A DNA stretch of 64,000 nt from Rhabditoides inermis (Eukaryota > Nematoda > Chromadorea > Rhabditida > Rhabditidae): contig CAWZYM010000238.1 of the NCBI GenBank assembly GCA_963966185.1, positions 242,501 through 306,500 of the forward strand. Direction: 5' to 3'. Each line of letters opens with the position of its first letter. Within the stretch, counting starts at the first letter, position 1. The notes under the pieces are model-generated. The model searched no databases and was not told where the DNA came from. It was given only the letters and a program-made list of their open reading frames with translations. A program made the position numbers and the translations under genes. Positions 1-10,344 of the stretch are shown here, in pieces.

Positions 1-1
1 C

Positions 2-71
2 AGAGATTCAGAGGAACCTGTTACCCGGACAGCGATGGGTGGACGCGCCGGATCTCGTAAACAGGGTGAGT

Positions 72-143
<72 letters not shown>

Positions 144-665
144 ACTGTTCTTTGCAGATCTTCTACATGAAGATGCACGCGGTTCTGGACAAGATCATTC
201 TGGAGGGCGCATTCGGAGAGGTGCTGGCCTATGCGTGGTCGCTCGAGTTCCAGGCCCGCGGCATGCCCCACATTCACCTTGAGAGAGAGAGAGAGCAGGC
301 GATATCGAGATTGTTTCAGATTTCGCACCACGTGGACTTTGCGAGTGTGCACCTTCCGAAGAGGGCTCCGCTGGTGTTCGACAAGGACGCGGACTACGAT
401 GAGGTCAGAACAGCCGAGCACACCTTTGAAAAGGGAACAATCTAAATGTCTCTTTCCAGCTGTTGGCTGAGGCAGACGAGGGAGAGGCGCAGTCGATCAC
501 GGAGGCGTGGCTGGAGCTGAACAAGGAGAACGATCTGGCCAGGCGGTACACCATCCGAGAGGGAATCAAGCACTTCCGGATCATCAAGAAGGGACACGGA
601 TACAAGTGGGCTCCGAGGAACAAGAAGCAGCGCATTCACCCGGTCAATCTATCTCTCCCCCCCCC

Positions 666-699
<34 letters not shown>

Positions 700-3600
700 T
701 CATCTAATCAGTTTTAGCCGATCCTCCGTCTGCGCTCCGTGTGTCCCTCTCGCCGCGAAAAGTACGCTCTCCGTCTTCTCTTCAACAATGTGGCCGGAGC
801 CCGCAGTTTCCCGGAACTCGCGACCACCGTAAGTTCTCTCTCATTATCTCTCGCAACTATGACCCCATCCCGCTAATAGCTCGCCACTAGTGCGCCACTA
901 TCTCGCGACTAAAATTTGCCCTCGCGAGATAGTGGCGCAGTAGTGGCGGGATAGTGGCGAGCTAATAGCAGAATCTCGTTGCCTCGAGCCGCGAATACCC
1001 GCGATTATTCGCGTTTCATATTCGCCCCTTCCTTGCTACCTCATTATCGCTAGTATACAATGATATTTTACAAAATTTTGAATAACATTTATCATTAATG
1101 GACAGGTTTATTTATGTATTGGTGAGGGTCTTCTAGTAGTTTCCCGTCGTCTTGGTAGTAGGGTTGACCGCGCTCGCGTTGGCTTCGGCGATTCCACCTC
1201 ATAGGACGTCCTGAAAGAAGACGGACGTTGCATGAACAGTGAGATTGAAACATAACATAATTGAATCATAATGCTCATGCTCACCTTGCTTGCTCACACC
1301 GTGAAAGAAGGTGGTCTTCACTGGCGACGGGTCGGCAAAGCGAAGAAGTCGTCTGCGCCACCGCCCACCGCAGCTGCACCTTCTCCACGTCGTCGGCGCT
1401 GTACTCGAGGATGCTGGCGAGCAGCAGGGCGATGTCGTGCTGTTCGTCCGACAGGAACAGTCGCGTCGTCCACACGGTACTCGTCTCGCGCGAGCCTCGT
1501 GCAACTGCTGCTCCAGCTGCAAAGGAGGGGTGAGAGGGGGAGGAGGAAGAGGGAGAGGGAGAGGAGGGGGAGAGAAGGGGGAGAGAAAGAGACGTACCTT
1601 CTCGACACAGCGCCTGGCGCGCGCCATCTCCTGCCGGCGTCTTCTGCCGCGTCCTCTGTCACACTCTTCTCCTCTGACCTCGTACTGCTGGCTGCTGACG
1701 GCGACAGTGTCGGCGGCGGCGGTGGTGCGCTGCTCGAGGAGGCGTATCTGCTCCCGCAGCCCCGTCTCCCGTCTCTCGGCCTCCACAGGTGCTCGCCTCC
1801 TCCACCAACAGAAGGTGCTCCCGAAAACGGCGCAGCTCCGCCGACTGCTTCTCCGCAGCCGCAGACGATGAGCTGAAGAATTCAAATGTCCACACACCAC
1901 ACACCCCCTTCTCAGCCATATCAGCCAGGTCGCGCAGATGTCAGTTCTGCCATCGTCGTCTCCAGCCGCTGCCAGAATCCCACGCATACCTCGTGTATCT
2001 CGGTCAGTAGATGTCCCAGCTGCTCCCTCTCCCTCTCCGACTCCCAGCCAGCTTTCTCCTCCCTCACCTTATTCTTGTCCGTCAGCTGCTGTCTGTCGGT
2101 GGGCGGTGGCCAGCGACTCGACCATGTGCCGGTGCTGGTGCTGCAGAGAGTTCCTCTGCACGATCATTTCGTCAATGCAGTTCTGACGCACCTAAAACCA
2201 CACTCACATAAGCCATGCCTATTCAGACCTTGCCCACCTAGATCCCCTTCTCCACATCTTCCTTGTCCTGTCGCAGTCGATCGTACTCCTCGGTCAGCTC
2301 AGTGTTCGCCTTGAGATCCTCGCGAAGCTGGTCGATCGGAGAGGGCACGGAGGAGACCCCGTCGCCTTTCTAGACGACACCGGCGTCTTTCAGTCCCTCT
2401 CTCTCTCCCTTACCTCCTCCTTGTCATGCATCTCGTGGAGGCTCTTTTCCGCGTCAATCAGTTTCTCCTCCACTCTCTTCATCACTTCCAGGCAGGTCAG
2501 CGTCAGGCGGTGGGCGGTGCTCGTCGATCAACTAAACTTTTTAACATAAAATAACATGAAATTCATGAACAACGAGATGCCATCTTCGTCCACTTTTTTC
2601 CACCCCACACCCCACACGGCATGCTCGATGCTCGCATACAATATCATAATCATACCTGCCTTCTCGAGGCGTGCCATCAGCTCCGCCTTCTCCTCCTCCC
2701 AGTCTCCATTGGCCGCCTGGAGTGGATGCCATACCCGAACTGTCGTCTCGTCCCTCCACTCGTTCCATCCCTTCTTCTTCTTCTCCTCAGATCCAGACAA
2801 ACCAGCAGCACACAAGCCGCGACAACAGCTCAGAGTGCTGGAAACGTATCGATCAAACGTGAACCATATGGATGATAGGTATAATCACTTCATAATGCAC
2901 ACCATACCGTATCACTTTTCAACCAGCTTTGAAATGAAAAAAGTGTACCTTTTGTCCTGACAGATCCTATCCCCCGCGCGTTCCCTTGACGCGCACCTCT
3001 CCGTACTCTCCGTAGCTGATCCACGAGTAGGGCTCGGTGCCGTCGGCCTGCTTGTTGATGCGCGCGCCCAGCATCGGATCGTCGTTCAAACGAGTCTTCC
3101 CCCTCAAATAACGTATGCAATATACATCATTCACGAAATCGTGTCCACTTCTCGGACAGTTATGCAATGCATGAACCGGTGACTCGCCAACGACACACAC
3201 ACTCACCTCACACATTAGGACATTCAAAGAATACGACTGTCACAAACAAATGATAAAAAAAACATAAAATAACACGATACTTTACATATATAATGCAAAA
3301 AATGAGAAAAACAAAAACAAAACTTGAATTTTCGAAATCTTTTCGCAAATGTTCAACAGTTGTGCAAACACCACACGACACTATATTCCTAAAAATCTGC
3401 TATTAGCTCGCTATTAGCGACGTAGTGGCGGATTAGTGGCGAAGCAGAACTGTCATGCTTATTGGCGCACTAGTGGCGAGATAGCCGCAAAACGGCCCTT
3501 AGTTGCCGGCTATTAGCGCCCCCGGGTCAGAGATCTCTCTCTCCTTCTGTCGCTCTCTCACTTTCATTTTCTTTTTCAGGACGATGGCCGTCAGTGTTCG

Positions 3601-3951
3601 ACATTCTCGGAGGCGGCAGCGGAGAGGGATCTTGTGACGAGTGACCTGCAACTGAAGAAGGCTCTCTCTGAAGTGGCAGCGGACGCGCCTCCTCGAAAGG
3701 TCGCACTCTTCTTCGCTCAGCAGCTCGCGAACACTGGACCCAGCAAGGTAAAAACAGACAATCTCGAGTCAGAATCAGAATCAGAATATTTATCTCATCA
3801 ATTCTAGGATGCTCCCGCGCAGATGCTTGCAGAGAACTGCGATGCAATGTTCCTCGCTCCCGCCAAGACGGAGAAGGACAGGACGCGACTGATGAACATG
3901 CTCCTCTACTCTCTCCAGGTGAGTCTCTCTCTCTCACTCACTCACTCTCTT

Positions 3952-4011
<60 letters not shown>

Positions 4012-4225
4012 TCTCTTTCCCCCTCTCTCCTTCTCTACATAAAACATTTACAGAAGATGCTGTCGTGGTATGACTGTGATCTGGAGCAGTTCGGCCTTCC
4101 CCTTCCCGATCGCTCGTTCGTGCCGCAGCCCGAGAGCAGAAGAGGATCGAATGAGTACGACTACGAGAATGACGTCATCCACACTCCGCCCACCAACTTC
4201 AACCTCATGGACAAGACGAGTGTAT

Positions 4226-4266
<41 letters not shown>

Positions 4267-5793
4267 ATCTTCTTCTTTCTCAAGTTCAATACAATACTTA
4301 CAGAAGCAATTGAATGGAGAGCAGAAGAAGGTCTACGATCACATTCTCCGCAAGTTGAGCGGTGGATTCGACAGGCGACCGGAGATCGTTCTGGGATCCG
4401 GCGGATGTGGCAAGACCACTCTCTTCCGAGCTCTCGTCTACGCTGCCATAGACAAGAACATGAAAGTAAGAGAACATGAAGGATGAACATGAAAGAACAT
4501 GAAAATAGATGACGATATGAATGATTAATTTGTCTGTTTGTAGGTCGCGTGTCTCGCGTACACTGGATGCGCGGCGCACCTCCTGCCAGCTGGCAGCACT
4601 CTCCACCACTTCTTCTGGCTGAATCGGACTGCTGACGGGACTCTCTACTGCAAGATCACTGGACGCAGCGTCAAGGAAAGCAAGCTGCGAGAAGTGAGTG
4701 ACAAGGACAACACATGACACTATACATTACATACGAGTAGAAATACAAACGTAATCTAAGTATTTTACAAACATATAGTTTATTCACAACATGTTTTTGT
4801 TATAACAAAAAAATACTCATTCATAATCATAAAATACATAACATCGCTGCAACTTATTCAGATCGAACTGTTTCTCATTGATGAGATGTCGATGCTGGAT
4901 CGGGAGCTGATCAATCTGATCGACGCGGTTCTGAGGAAGGCGACTGGAGTGAACAAGTTCTTCGGAGGAAAGCTCGTGGTCTTCGGAGGAGACTACAGAC
5001 AGGTAGGGAGAGAGAAGAGAGAGATAGGTAAGAGAGAGAGGGAGGAGAAGAGATAGAAGAAAAAAAGAGAAGAGAAAGAGAGAGAGGGAGAGGGAGAGAG
5101 AAAGATGTGTTTTCAGATTCTTCCGATCATCCAGGGTCTGGAAGGAGACGAGGTTTTGGTGGAGTCTCTTCTGCAGCACCCTCTCTGGAGAGTCAGTCGC
5201 AAGTCGTGGCTCACTCAGAACATGCGTGCCAAGGAGGACAAGGACTATGCCGCTCTCGTCTACCACATCGGAAACGGAACTCCGGATCTCACTGCCAAGG
5301 TAAGTCGCCGCTCGTTATTCCTGTCACTGGTAGGCGTGATCAAACATTCAAACTTAGACATTCACTCAATAATGCAAAAGTAAGCGATTGTGTGCATATT
5401 TTAGTTTAGATGTTATAATAATTATTTTCAGGTGTGTTCTGGCTGCTTCCCGATCTTCAAGGACTCTGCCTCGGATGTGATCAAGTGGACGTTCAACAAG
5501 ATCGATGATGAGAAGAAGAGGGTCGGCAGCTGTCTCCTCGCCATCACTAACGACGAAGTGAACCAGCTCAACGAGGAGGTACGCTTCATATCACTATCTC
5601 TCTCTCTCTTCTTCTTTTTTCAATCAACTATGTAACATTGAATAATCCACTTGTATTTGTAGGTTCTCGCGCTGCTTCCTCTCTCGAAGAAGAAGGTGGA
5701 TGGCTACTTGGACCACGTCTACCTCTCCATCGACACTCCGGACTCGACTGGTGGCATGCAGCTCTCACCCGAAGACTGAGAGATCTCACCCGA

Positions 5794-5824
<31 letters not shown>

Positions 5825-6095
5825 AAGGGAGGGAGATAGAGATTTCAATTCAGCTGGGAGCCACTGTGATGTTGATCAAGAACATCGACGTGAGGCGTGG
5901 ACTGACGAATGGCACTCGTCTCATCGTCCGCAAGATGGTCAGTTGTCTCATATGCAAGTATCACATATTACTTTTCACTTTTCACTATTCATTTTTATGT
6001 GTTTTAATGGTATTTTTTTCAGCGGGAGCATTCGATCATGGTGCAGCGGATCGGAGATGCGACGGGAGAGACTTACGAACTCGGAAAGTGAGTGA

Positions 6096-6126
<31 letters not shown>

Positions 6127-6159
6127 AGGAAAGGGAGAAAGTGAGAGAGAGAAAGAGAA

Positions 6160-6213
<54 letters not shown>

Positions 6214-6364
6214 CTCTGCATCTCGATCAAACAATCGTGTATTCAGGATGCTTCTCCAGGACGCGGATCCGAGGAAGAGTCTCTTCACTCGCTTCCAGTT
6301 CCCTATTCGTCTCGCGTTTGCGATGACGATCAACAAGTCGCAGGGAGCAACGCTGGACAGGGTG

Positions 6365-6410
<46 letters not shown>

Positions 6411-6769
6411 TTCTTTTTTTTCTTTTCTCCTTCTCACTTACGAATCTTTTCTATTGTAGGTGGGACTGGTTCTGTCGAATCCGGTCTTCACTCATGGTCA
6501 GCTCTTCGTGGCGATGAGCAGGGTTCGGAGGAGGAAGGACATCGCCATCTACACTGCTATGAAGGTAAGAGAGTAGGAGTGGAAAGAGAGAGAGAGAGTT
6601 AAACGGTCTCTTCTTCCAGTCGATCGATGGAGAGAAGTCGTGTGGGAAGCACCACGCTCGCATCTACCAGCTGAAGAACATCGTCTACCCGGATGCCGTG
6701 CAGGCGATGACCCCTCCCAAGACTCACACCGTTGACCACAACTTGGATGTGGAGGAGGATGACCAGTGA
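2..6769 (+). CDS. Helitron-type Rep/helicase (RepHel), 5'-partial, about 18 exons
   Basis: Rolling-circle transposase: an HUH Rep nuclease fused to a Pif1-family helicase. Exons read as 2-65, 158-403, 460-642, 718-828, 3580-3747, 3808-3918, 4054-4221, 4304-4465, 4544-4693, 4862-5002, 5117-5299, 5432-5578, 5663-~5776, 5854-5937, 6023-6087, 6247-6361, 6460-6564 and 6620-6769; nearly all junctions are GT-AG and in phase. Visible motifs: HUH (GMPHIHL, ~270), Walker A (GSGGCGKTT, exon 4304), Walker B (LFLIDEMSM, exon 4862), motif III (FGGDYRQ), LGATVMLIKNID, and the terminal AFAMTINKSQGATL and FVAMSRVRRRKDI. The stop is TGA 6767-6769; the start lies left of the window. Odd points: the Rep tyrosine region (~150-200 residues after HUH in relatives) is absent, about 30 residues before LGATV are also absent, and both gaps sit on GA tracts with no GT donor. 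The helicase part has no stops. It could be an active, recently dead or co-opted copy. Confidence 0.88.
73..139. repeat. (GA)n microsatellite in first visible Helitron intron
   Basis: Almost pure GA dinucleotides fill the intron between exons 2-65 and 158-403. Similar GA or CT tracts lie in many introns of the same gene: about 664-700, 3919-4016, 4231-4262, 5025-5104, 5798-5830, 6094-6211 and 6366-6404. They generate low-complexity ER/SL reading frames that are not genes. Confidence 0.95.
872..969. repeat. Near-perfect palindrome (hairpin), element end candidate
   Basis: The left arm begins GCTAATAGCTCGCCACTAG and the right arm ends AGTGGCGAGCTAATAGC, around a short AT-rich centre (ACTAAAATTTGC). 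Words from the arms recur at 3398-3512, suggesting subterminal repeats of one element. Confidence 0.75.
1281..2730 (-). pseudogene. Golgin-like coiled-coil gene copy with GRIP-like C terminus, frame-broken
   Basis: Reverse-strand exons can be followed downward from about 2730: a coiled-coil exon ending ELMARLEKAG (donor ~2660), one with CLEVMKRVEEKLIDAEKSL (~2528-2424), one with IDQLREDLKANTELTEEY (~2350-2240), one with NCIDEMIVQRNSLQHQH (~2190), then EKQSAELRRFREHLLLVEE and GLREQIRLLEQRT (~1850-1720), and RRQEMARARRCVEK (to ~1600). The last exon (~1520-1281) contains LFLSDEQHDIALLL and EYSADDVEKVQLRW, which resembles a GRIP domain, the C-terminal Golgi-targeting module of golgins. At least two one-base frame breaks are needed: after REHLLLVEE, and between DEYRVDD and LFLSDEQ. 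One exon phase near 2530 also does not fit. Either a decayed captured copy or indel errors. The coiled-coil call is solid; the GRIP call is moderate. Confidence 0.5.
2971..3112 (-). pseudogene. Acyl-CoA synthetase-like exon fragment
   Basis: A reverse-strand reading frame contains TRLNDDPMLGARINK followed by TEPYSWISYGE. The combination of a short polar linker, PMLG.R, then PY.W.SY.E matches the N-terminal region of long-chain fatty-acid CoA ligases (which activate fatty acids with ATP and CoA), just before the AMP-binding domain. Only this one exon-sized piece is seen; the frame stops near 2971 and no AMP-binding motif follows. It sits directly upstream, on the same strand, of the golgin-like exons, which are not normally part of the same protein. 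The call rests on about 30 residues and could be coincidental. Confidence 0.35.
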
Positions 6770-7422
6770 AATGAATATATGTACATACCAGTGATTGTTG
6801 TAAGTGATTGAATTATGAAGTATTGAATTAGTTTTGAAATTATTGAAATTATTTTATTGAAATTATTGAAATTATTTGTGTATCATTGAAATTGTTAATG
6901 ACTGAATTGTGAATGTATTGATGGCATCGACTGTTTTTATCGCATTTCAATGATGACAGATAAATCAATTTCTGAGTTTCTAACTAGTTTGTTTTCTTCT
7001 GCTTAACATTGTTCACTTTACTATCGGTAACTGTACTATTTTCATTTGAAATAATGTTTCTACAATTATTATTATGTCACGGTTTTCATTTACATATATT
7101 AACAATACTCAGTGAGACCACTGCTTGCTTGCCAAAAACACTTTAACTCACGAAGATGCACAGTCACGTCTTATCTCTGCCTACAACTCGACGTCGGCCA
7201 ACCATACTGTACTACCGTATAATTAGTTTTAGTACTAATGGTCTTTGATTGCGATTTCTGTATGAATACATTTCGACAGCTATACGTTACAAGGCATGGA
7301 TGTGATTAACAATTATATTCATTGGTGAACAATATTCTACACAAATACACTATAACTTCAAAAACAATATGTACAATAACGATACATATATACATAAACA
7401 AGTATGTGTCATGGTCATGGCA
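6770..7422. other. Intergenic AT-rich DNA, no gene seen
   Basis: This lies between the stop of the Helitron gene and the last exon of the reverse-strand coiled-coil gene. It contains short ATTGAAATT-type direct repeats at about 6828-6890 and otherwise AT-rich unique-looking sequence. No Helitron 3' end (hairpin followed by CTRR) could be identified. Confidence 0.6.
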
Positions 7423-8371
7423 TTAAAGAATGGGAGAAAGAGAGAGAAGCAGGGAAGGGGACGGGGCATCGTCCGTCTGACAGCCGACGTCCCTGTGTCC
7501 CTTGAAGAGAGAGTCGTTGTGCTTCTCCGCGAACACCTGCAGTTCTGCTCGCACGCCACGGCGCACAGCATCCGACACTCCGCGGGCGACCTAAAAAAAT
7601 TATTACATTACTTATAGCTTGATTTTGATCATGCTGGGGGCAGCCGGTGCGCGCCATGAAAAGACGTATCTGGAGAGGGAGCGTGACAGGCAACTACGTA
7701 GATCATCTCCCGAATCAGATCATCTCCCGGCGCTTCTCATTATAACACCCGAGGACCCATGCATACACTATTATATGTTCATGAAGTGCAATTCCGGATA
7801 AAGTATTTGAATTGATTAGATTTGACAGATGCTCAATCGACAGGTCACGGACACAGTACCTAGGCGCACAAATATTATCATTAATAAAACGGACATGTCT
7901 ACGTAGTTGCCTGTCACGCTCCCTCTCCAGATACGTCTGATCGTCCCTCGCGAAGTGCCCATCCTTCTGTCCCAGCACTGCCCTCGAGAACCGTCTTCAG
8001 ATCCGTCGTCAACTGTTCTTCGGTCTCTCCGTCCAGCTCAGGCCTCCCAATCAGCACGATGCGCGAGTCTTTCTTGTCCTTCTCTCGGTCCGCCTTCAGT
8101 TTGCCAGATCGCACGTGCTCTTCGTATTCGGGATGACGCGGCGCACGAGCGACAACGTGCGACAGGTTGTACACGTCGAAGCTCTTCTTCATGTTCGACT
8201 TCTCTTTCTCCATGTGCTCTTCCTTCTCCAGCTCGTGATTCTCGATGGTTGCCGACTGCGTCTTGAGCGTCTCGGACTGCATCTTGATTGCTCGGCCACC
8301 AGCTGTTTCACCTTCGTCAGTTCAGCCACCAATTGATAGTAGGCCGACTTGTAATCGTCGGGTTCTTGCAT
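7423..8371 (-). pseudogene. Coiled-coil protein gene, two exon blocks, frame-broken
   Basis: The start codon is at 8371 (MQEPDDYKSAYYQLVAEL). The frame continues with KVKQLVAEQ and then, after one missing base near 8283, with IKMQSETLKTQ, HELEKEEHMEKEKSNMKK, FDVYNLSHVV, RIVLIGRPELDG and LTTDLKTVLEG. A second frame change near 7970 leads to GQKDGHFARDDQTYLER. The last exon, 7423-7590 (acceptor TTTTAG), reads VARGVSDAVRRGVRAELQVF and VGCQTDDAP, with stop TAA at 7423-7425. Composition and spacing predict an alpha-helical coiled coil. I do not recognise the family. The two frame changes mean either decay or base-calling indels. The intron contains an inverted copy of the end of the upstream exon. 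Confidence 0.5.
7662..7938. repeat. 41-bp perfect inverted repeat, 195-bp spacer
   Basis: Arms 7662-7702 and 7898-7938 are exact reverse complements (core CTGGAGAGGGAGCGTGACAG). The right arm is part of the exon encoding TYLERERDRQLRR on the reverse strand. The left arm is an inverted copy of that exon tail inside the intron. A foldback RNA or a small inverted duplication are both possible. Confidence 0.9.
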
Positions 8372-8931
8372 TTTGCCGACGCAACCGCTCGCGAGATGAA
8401 AGGAACGGGATATATGTTTATCAAAGTCTGTGTGGAAATGTACATGCATTCCCCCTTTCATACTAATGTTTACTATGGTGTCTGTCTGTCTGTCTGTCCT
8501 TCCGGAGAGATATCTCTTTTCAAAGTCTACTCTAACTTCATACATTGAAACTAAGTTTTGTTTCGATACTTGTACTCTTGTACATATTCAGCCTGAAATT
8601 CCGCTTTTCTATGCAGTACAGTGACGAATGGAAGTGAGGTGAGGTGAGAATCGAGTTCACATTACATGTCATTTGGCAAGCACAGGCGGTCAAATTATAT
8701 TTTTAGAACGTGAGAGAGTAGACAGTAAGGAGAGAAGACAGAAGAAAAGAGAATAGTACTTTCTGTTAAAAAAGTTTTTTTCATAACTGTCTCTCGAAAG
8801 TCGCAGTGACTACTGCATAACTGCATATGTAAAAAAAAGAAAAGTAGACAAAAGGTACCATAGTACTGTCTCTAGAAAATTGTTGTCACCGCGGGGACGT
8901 GAAAGTATACAAGCGAGAGAATAGGAGAGAA

Positions 8932-8981
<50 letters not shown>

Positions 8982-9253
8982 ACGATTAGAGAGAACGGAG
9001 AGTAGACATAACTGTCTCTCGAAAGTCACAGTGATAGTGATTACTGCAGATGTGAGAATGAGAGTGGAAGAAGTGACGAGAGGTGAAAGTAGACAGAATA
9101 AAACATAGTATAGTAATGTCTCTAGAAAGTTGTTGTCACAGTAGAAGAAAAAGATGCAGTAGACAAACAAGAGCATAGTATTGGTATTGTCTCTAAAAAG
9201 TTGATAGTAAACAATAGAGAATATAATACTGTTTCTAGAGAATATAATACTCA
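8372..9253. repeat. Intergenic DNA with degenerate direct repeats and a GA tract
   Basis: From about 8780 to 9250, the words CTGTCTCTCGAAAGTC and TGTCTCTAGAAA.TTGTTGTCAC recur several times, alternating with TAGACA and AGTACT-like spacers. A GA tract lies at 8939-8979. No gene seen. 8372-8780 holds a short (TCTG)n run at ~8482 and AT-rich sequence. Confidence 0.6.
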
Positions 9254-9729
9254 CGCGGGAATGGCACCCGGTCCCACCCCACAACTCGCAAACTCTCGAC
9301 GCTAGTTTGTAGGCAGTCCCTATAGAGTGTCGGAGCCAAAAATCCAGCCGCAGAACTCTGACCGGAAGTGACGTATGGCTCGCGAAAGTTTTGATACCGC
9401 GCATGACATCTTCTGTTTTCAAACTGTTGTCATAGCCTCGGTGGCCGAGTGGATAGCGAGTTCCCCTATCCAGAAGAGAGGCTCTGGTTCGAGTCCGTCT
9501 GTCGAAACATTTTTTGCAAATTTCTTACGTCTATTCAAGTCTTGCGAAAACACACACTATACGTACCGGAATGATTTTTATGCTTCTCCAATCGTTATCA
9601 CAATTTTGAGACTGTAAGTCTTTCGTTAGATGGTTGACTGCAATTTCGACAGGGATCATCTAACTCGAGCTGTACTGTGTTGCTGTAGCCTACATTCACT
9701 GTCTCCGTCTACTCCACTCGCGTGAAAAT

Positions 9730-9770
<41 letters not shown>

Positions 9771-10195
9771 GATGAAATAAAGAAAAATATACGTACCATT
9801 CCCATTTATAGTACCAATGTGTTGATCTAGATGCCATGCCTTGGAGACAATTCACATCATTCATAGGCCCAGCCAATGCCGCACACTACATAGATTCTGT
9901 ACACAAGAGATATGTAGTTCATTGTTTTTGTTTTCTATTTCACTAACTGACAAAATGCCGTGTGGAAATTTGTGAATGAATACGTGGATGCATGTCCTAG
10001 TCACTCTCCTCTCCTCTACTTGTCTTGCGAGTGTGAGGTGAGAGGGTATCGCTTGGCGCAGTACTTTGGTTTTTTGAAAGAAATTTAATTGTTTTCACCA
10101 ACTGACGTTGGTTCGGAATTCAAAACGCAGGTAGATGGTTGAAAGAGGAGTAAGTTTCATTTACATACCTACACAACTACCCTTCAGCAAGGAAG
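9254..10195 (+). mobile_element. R1 repeat, copy a (tRNA-derived, SINE-like)
   Basis: From ACGCGGGAATGGCACCCGG to CTACCCTTCAGCAAGGAAG this copy aligns along its length with 27961-28912. It contains a tRNA-like module at 9435-9506, a T-run just after it, and a long body with a short GA tract (9731-9768). The reverse-strand copy at 29080-33302 also matches. Three copies of the same layout make this a dispersed family, most likely non-autonomous and dependent on a LINE for movement. Confidence 0.8.
9435..9506 (+). repeat. tRNA-like module with Pol III A and B boxes
   Basis: The A-box-like GGTGGCCGAGTGG and B-box GGTTCGAGTCC are spaced as in a tRNA gene, with Ser/Leu-like D-arm wording, and are followed within a few bases by TTTTTT, a Pol III stop signal. 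Acceptor and T stems do not pair well, so this is tRNA-derived rather than a working tRNA. Confidence 0.75.
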
Positions 10196-10344
10196 AACTC
10201 ATTTTTTTCGAAAAACAGTTTTTTTTATGAAAAAGTTCTTAGAATCTGATATGGAATCGAACGAGTTTTTTTTTAATGTTTTGGTGAAAATTGACTGATT
10301 TGAGGTAGTGGTCCCTTAACGGGCCAAAATTGCATATTTGACAA
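10196..10344. other. Short non-coding spacer between R1a and the LINE
   Basis: AT-rich sequence with several T and A runs; nothing recognisable. Confidence 0.5.

Larger units (their letters stand above)
850..3515. mobile_element. Suspected cargo-carrying insertion in the Helitron intron
   Basis: The intron between exons 718-828 and 3580-3747 is about 2.75 kb, while all other introns of this gene are well under 200 bp. Both ends of the enlarged part carry related sequence: a near-palindrome at 872-969 and a region at 3398-3512. Both are rich in AGTGGCG and GCTATTAG/CTAATAGC words in both orientations. Between them lie reverse-strand fragments that look like pieces of two host genes. This arrangement fits a DNA transposon that captured gene fragments. 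No transposase is seen and no clean target-site duplication could be fixed, so exact ends are uncertain. Confidence 0.5.

Noticed and set aside
1271..1876. Forward-strand open frames over the golgin-like region
   Set aside because: They are shadows of the reverse-strand coiled-coil exons: rich in R, S and P with no exon signals or domain features.
6770..7422. Helitron 3' terminus (hairpin plus CTRR)
   Set aside because: No GC-rich hairpin followed by CTRR could be recognised after the RepHel stop, so no element end is claimed.
9435..9506. Functional tRNA genes (also 28158-28231, 31107-31179 and the modules at 31684-33008)
   Set aside because: A and B boxes are present, but acceptor and anticodon stems do not pair properly and the modules occur inside dispersed repeats.
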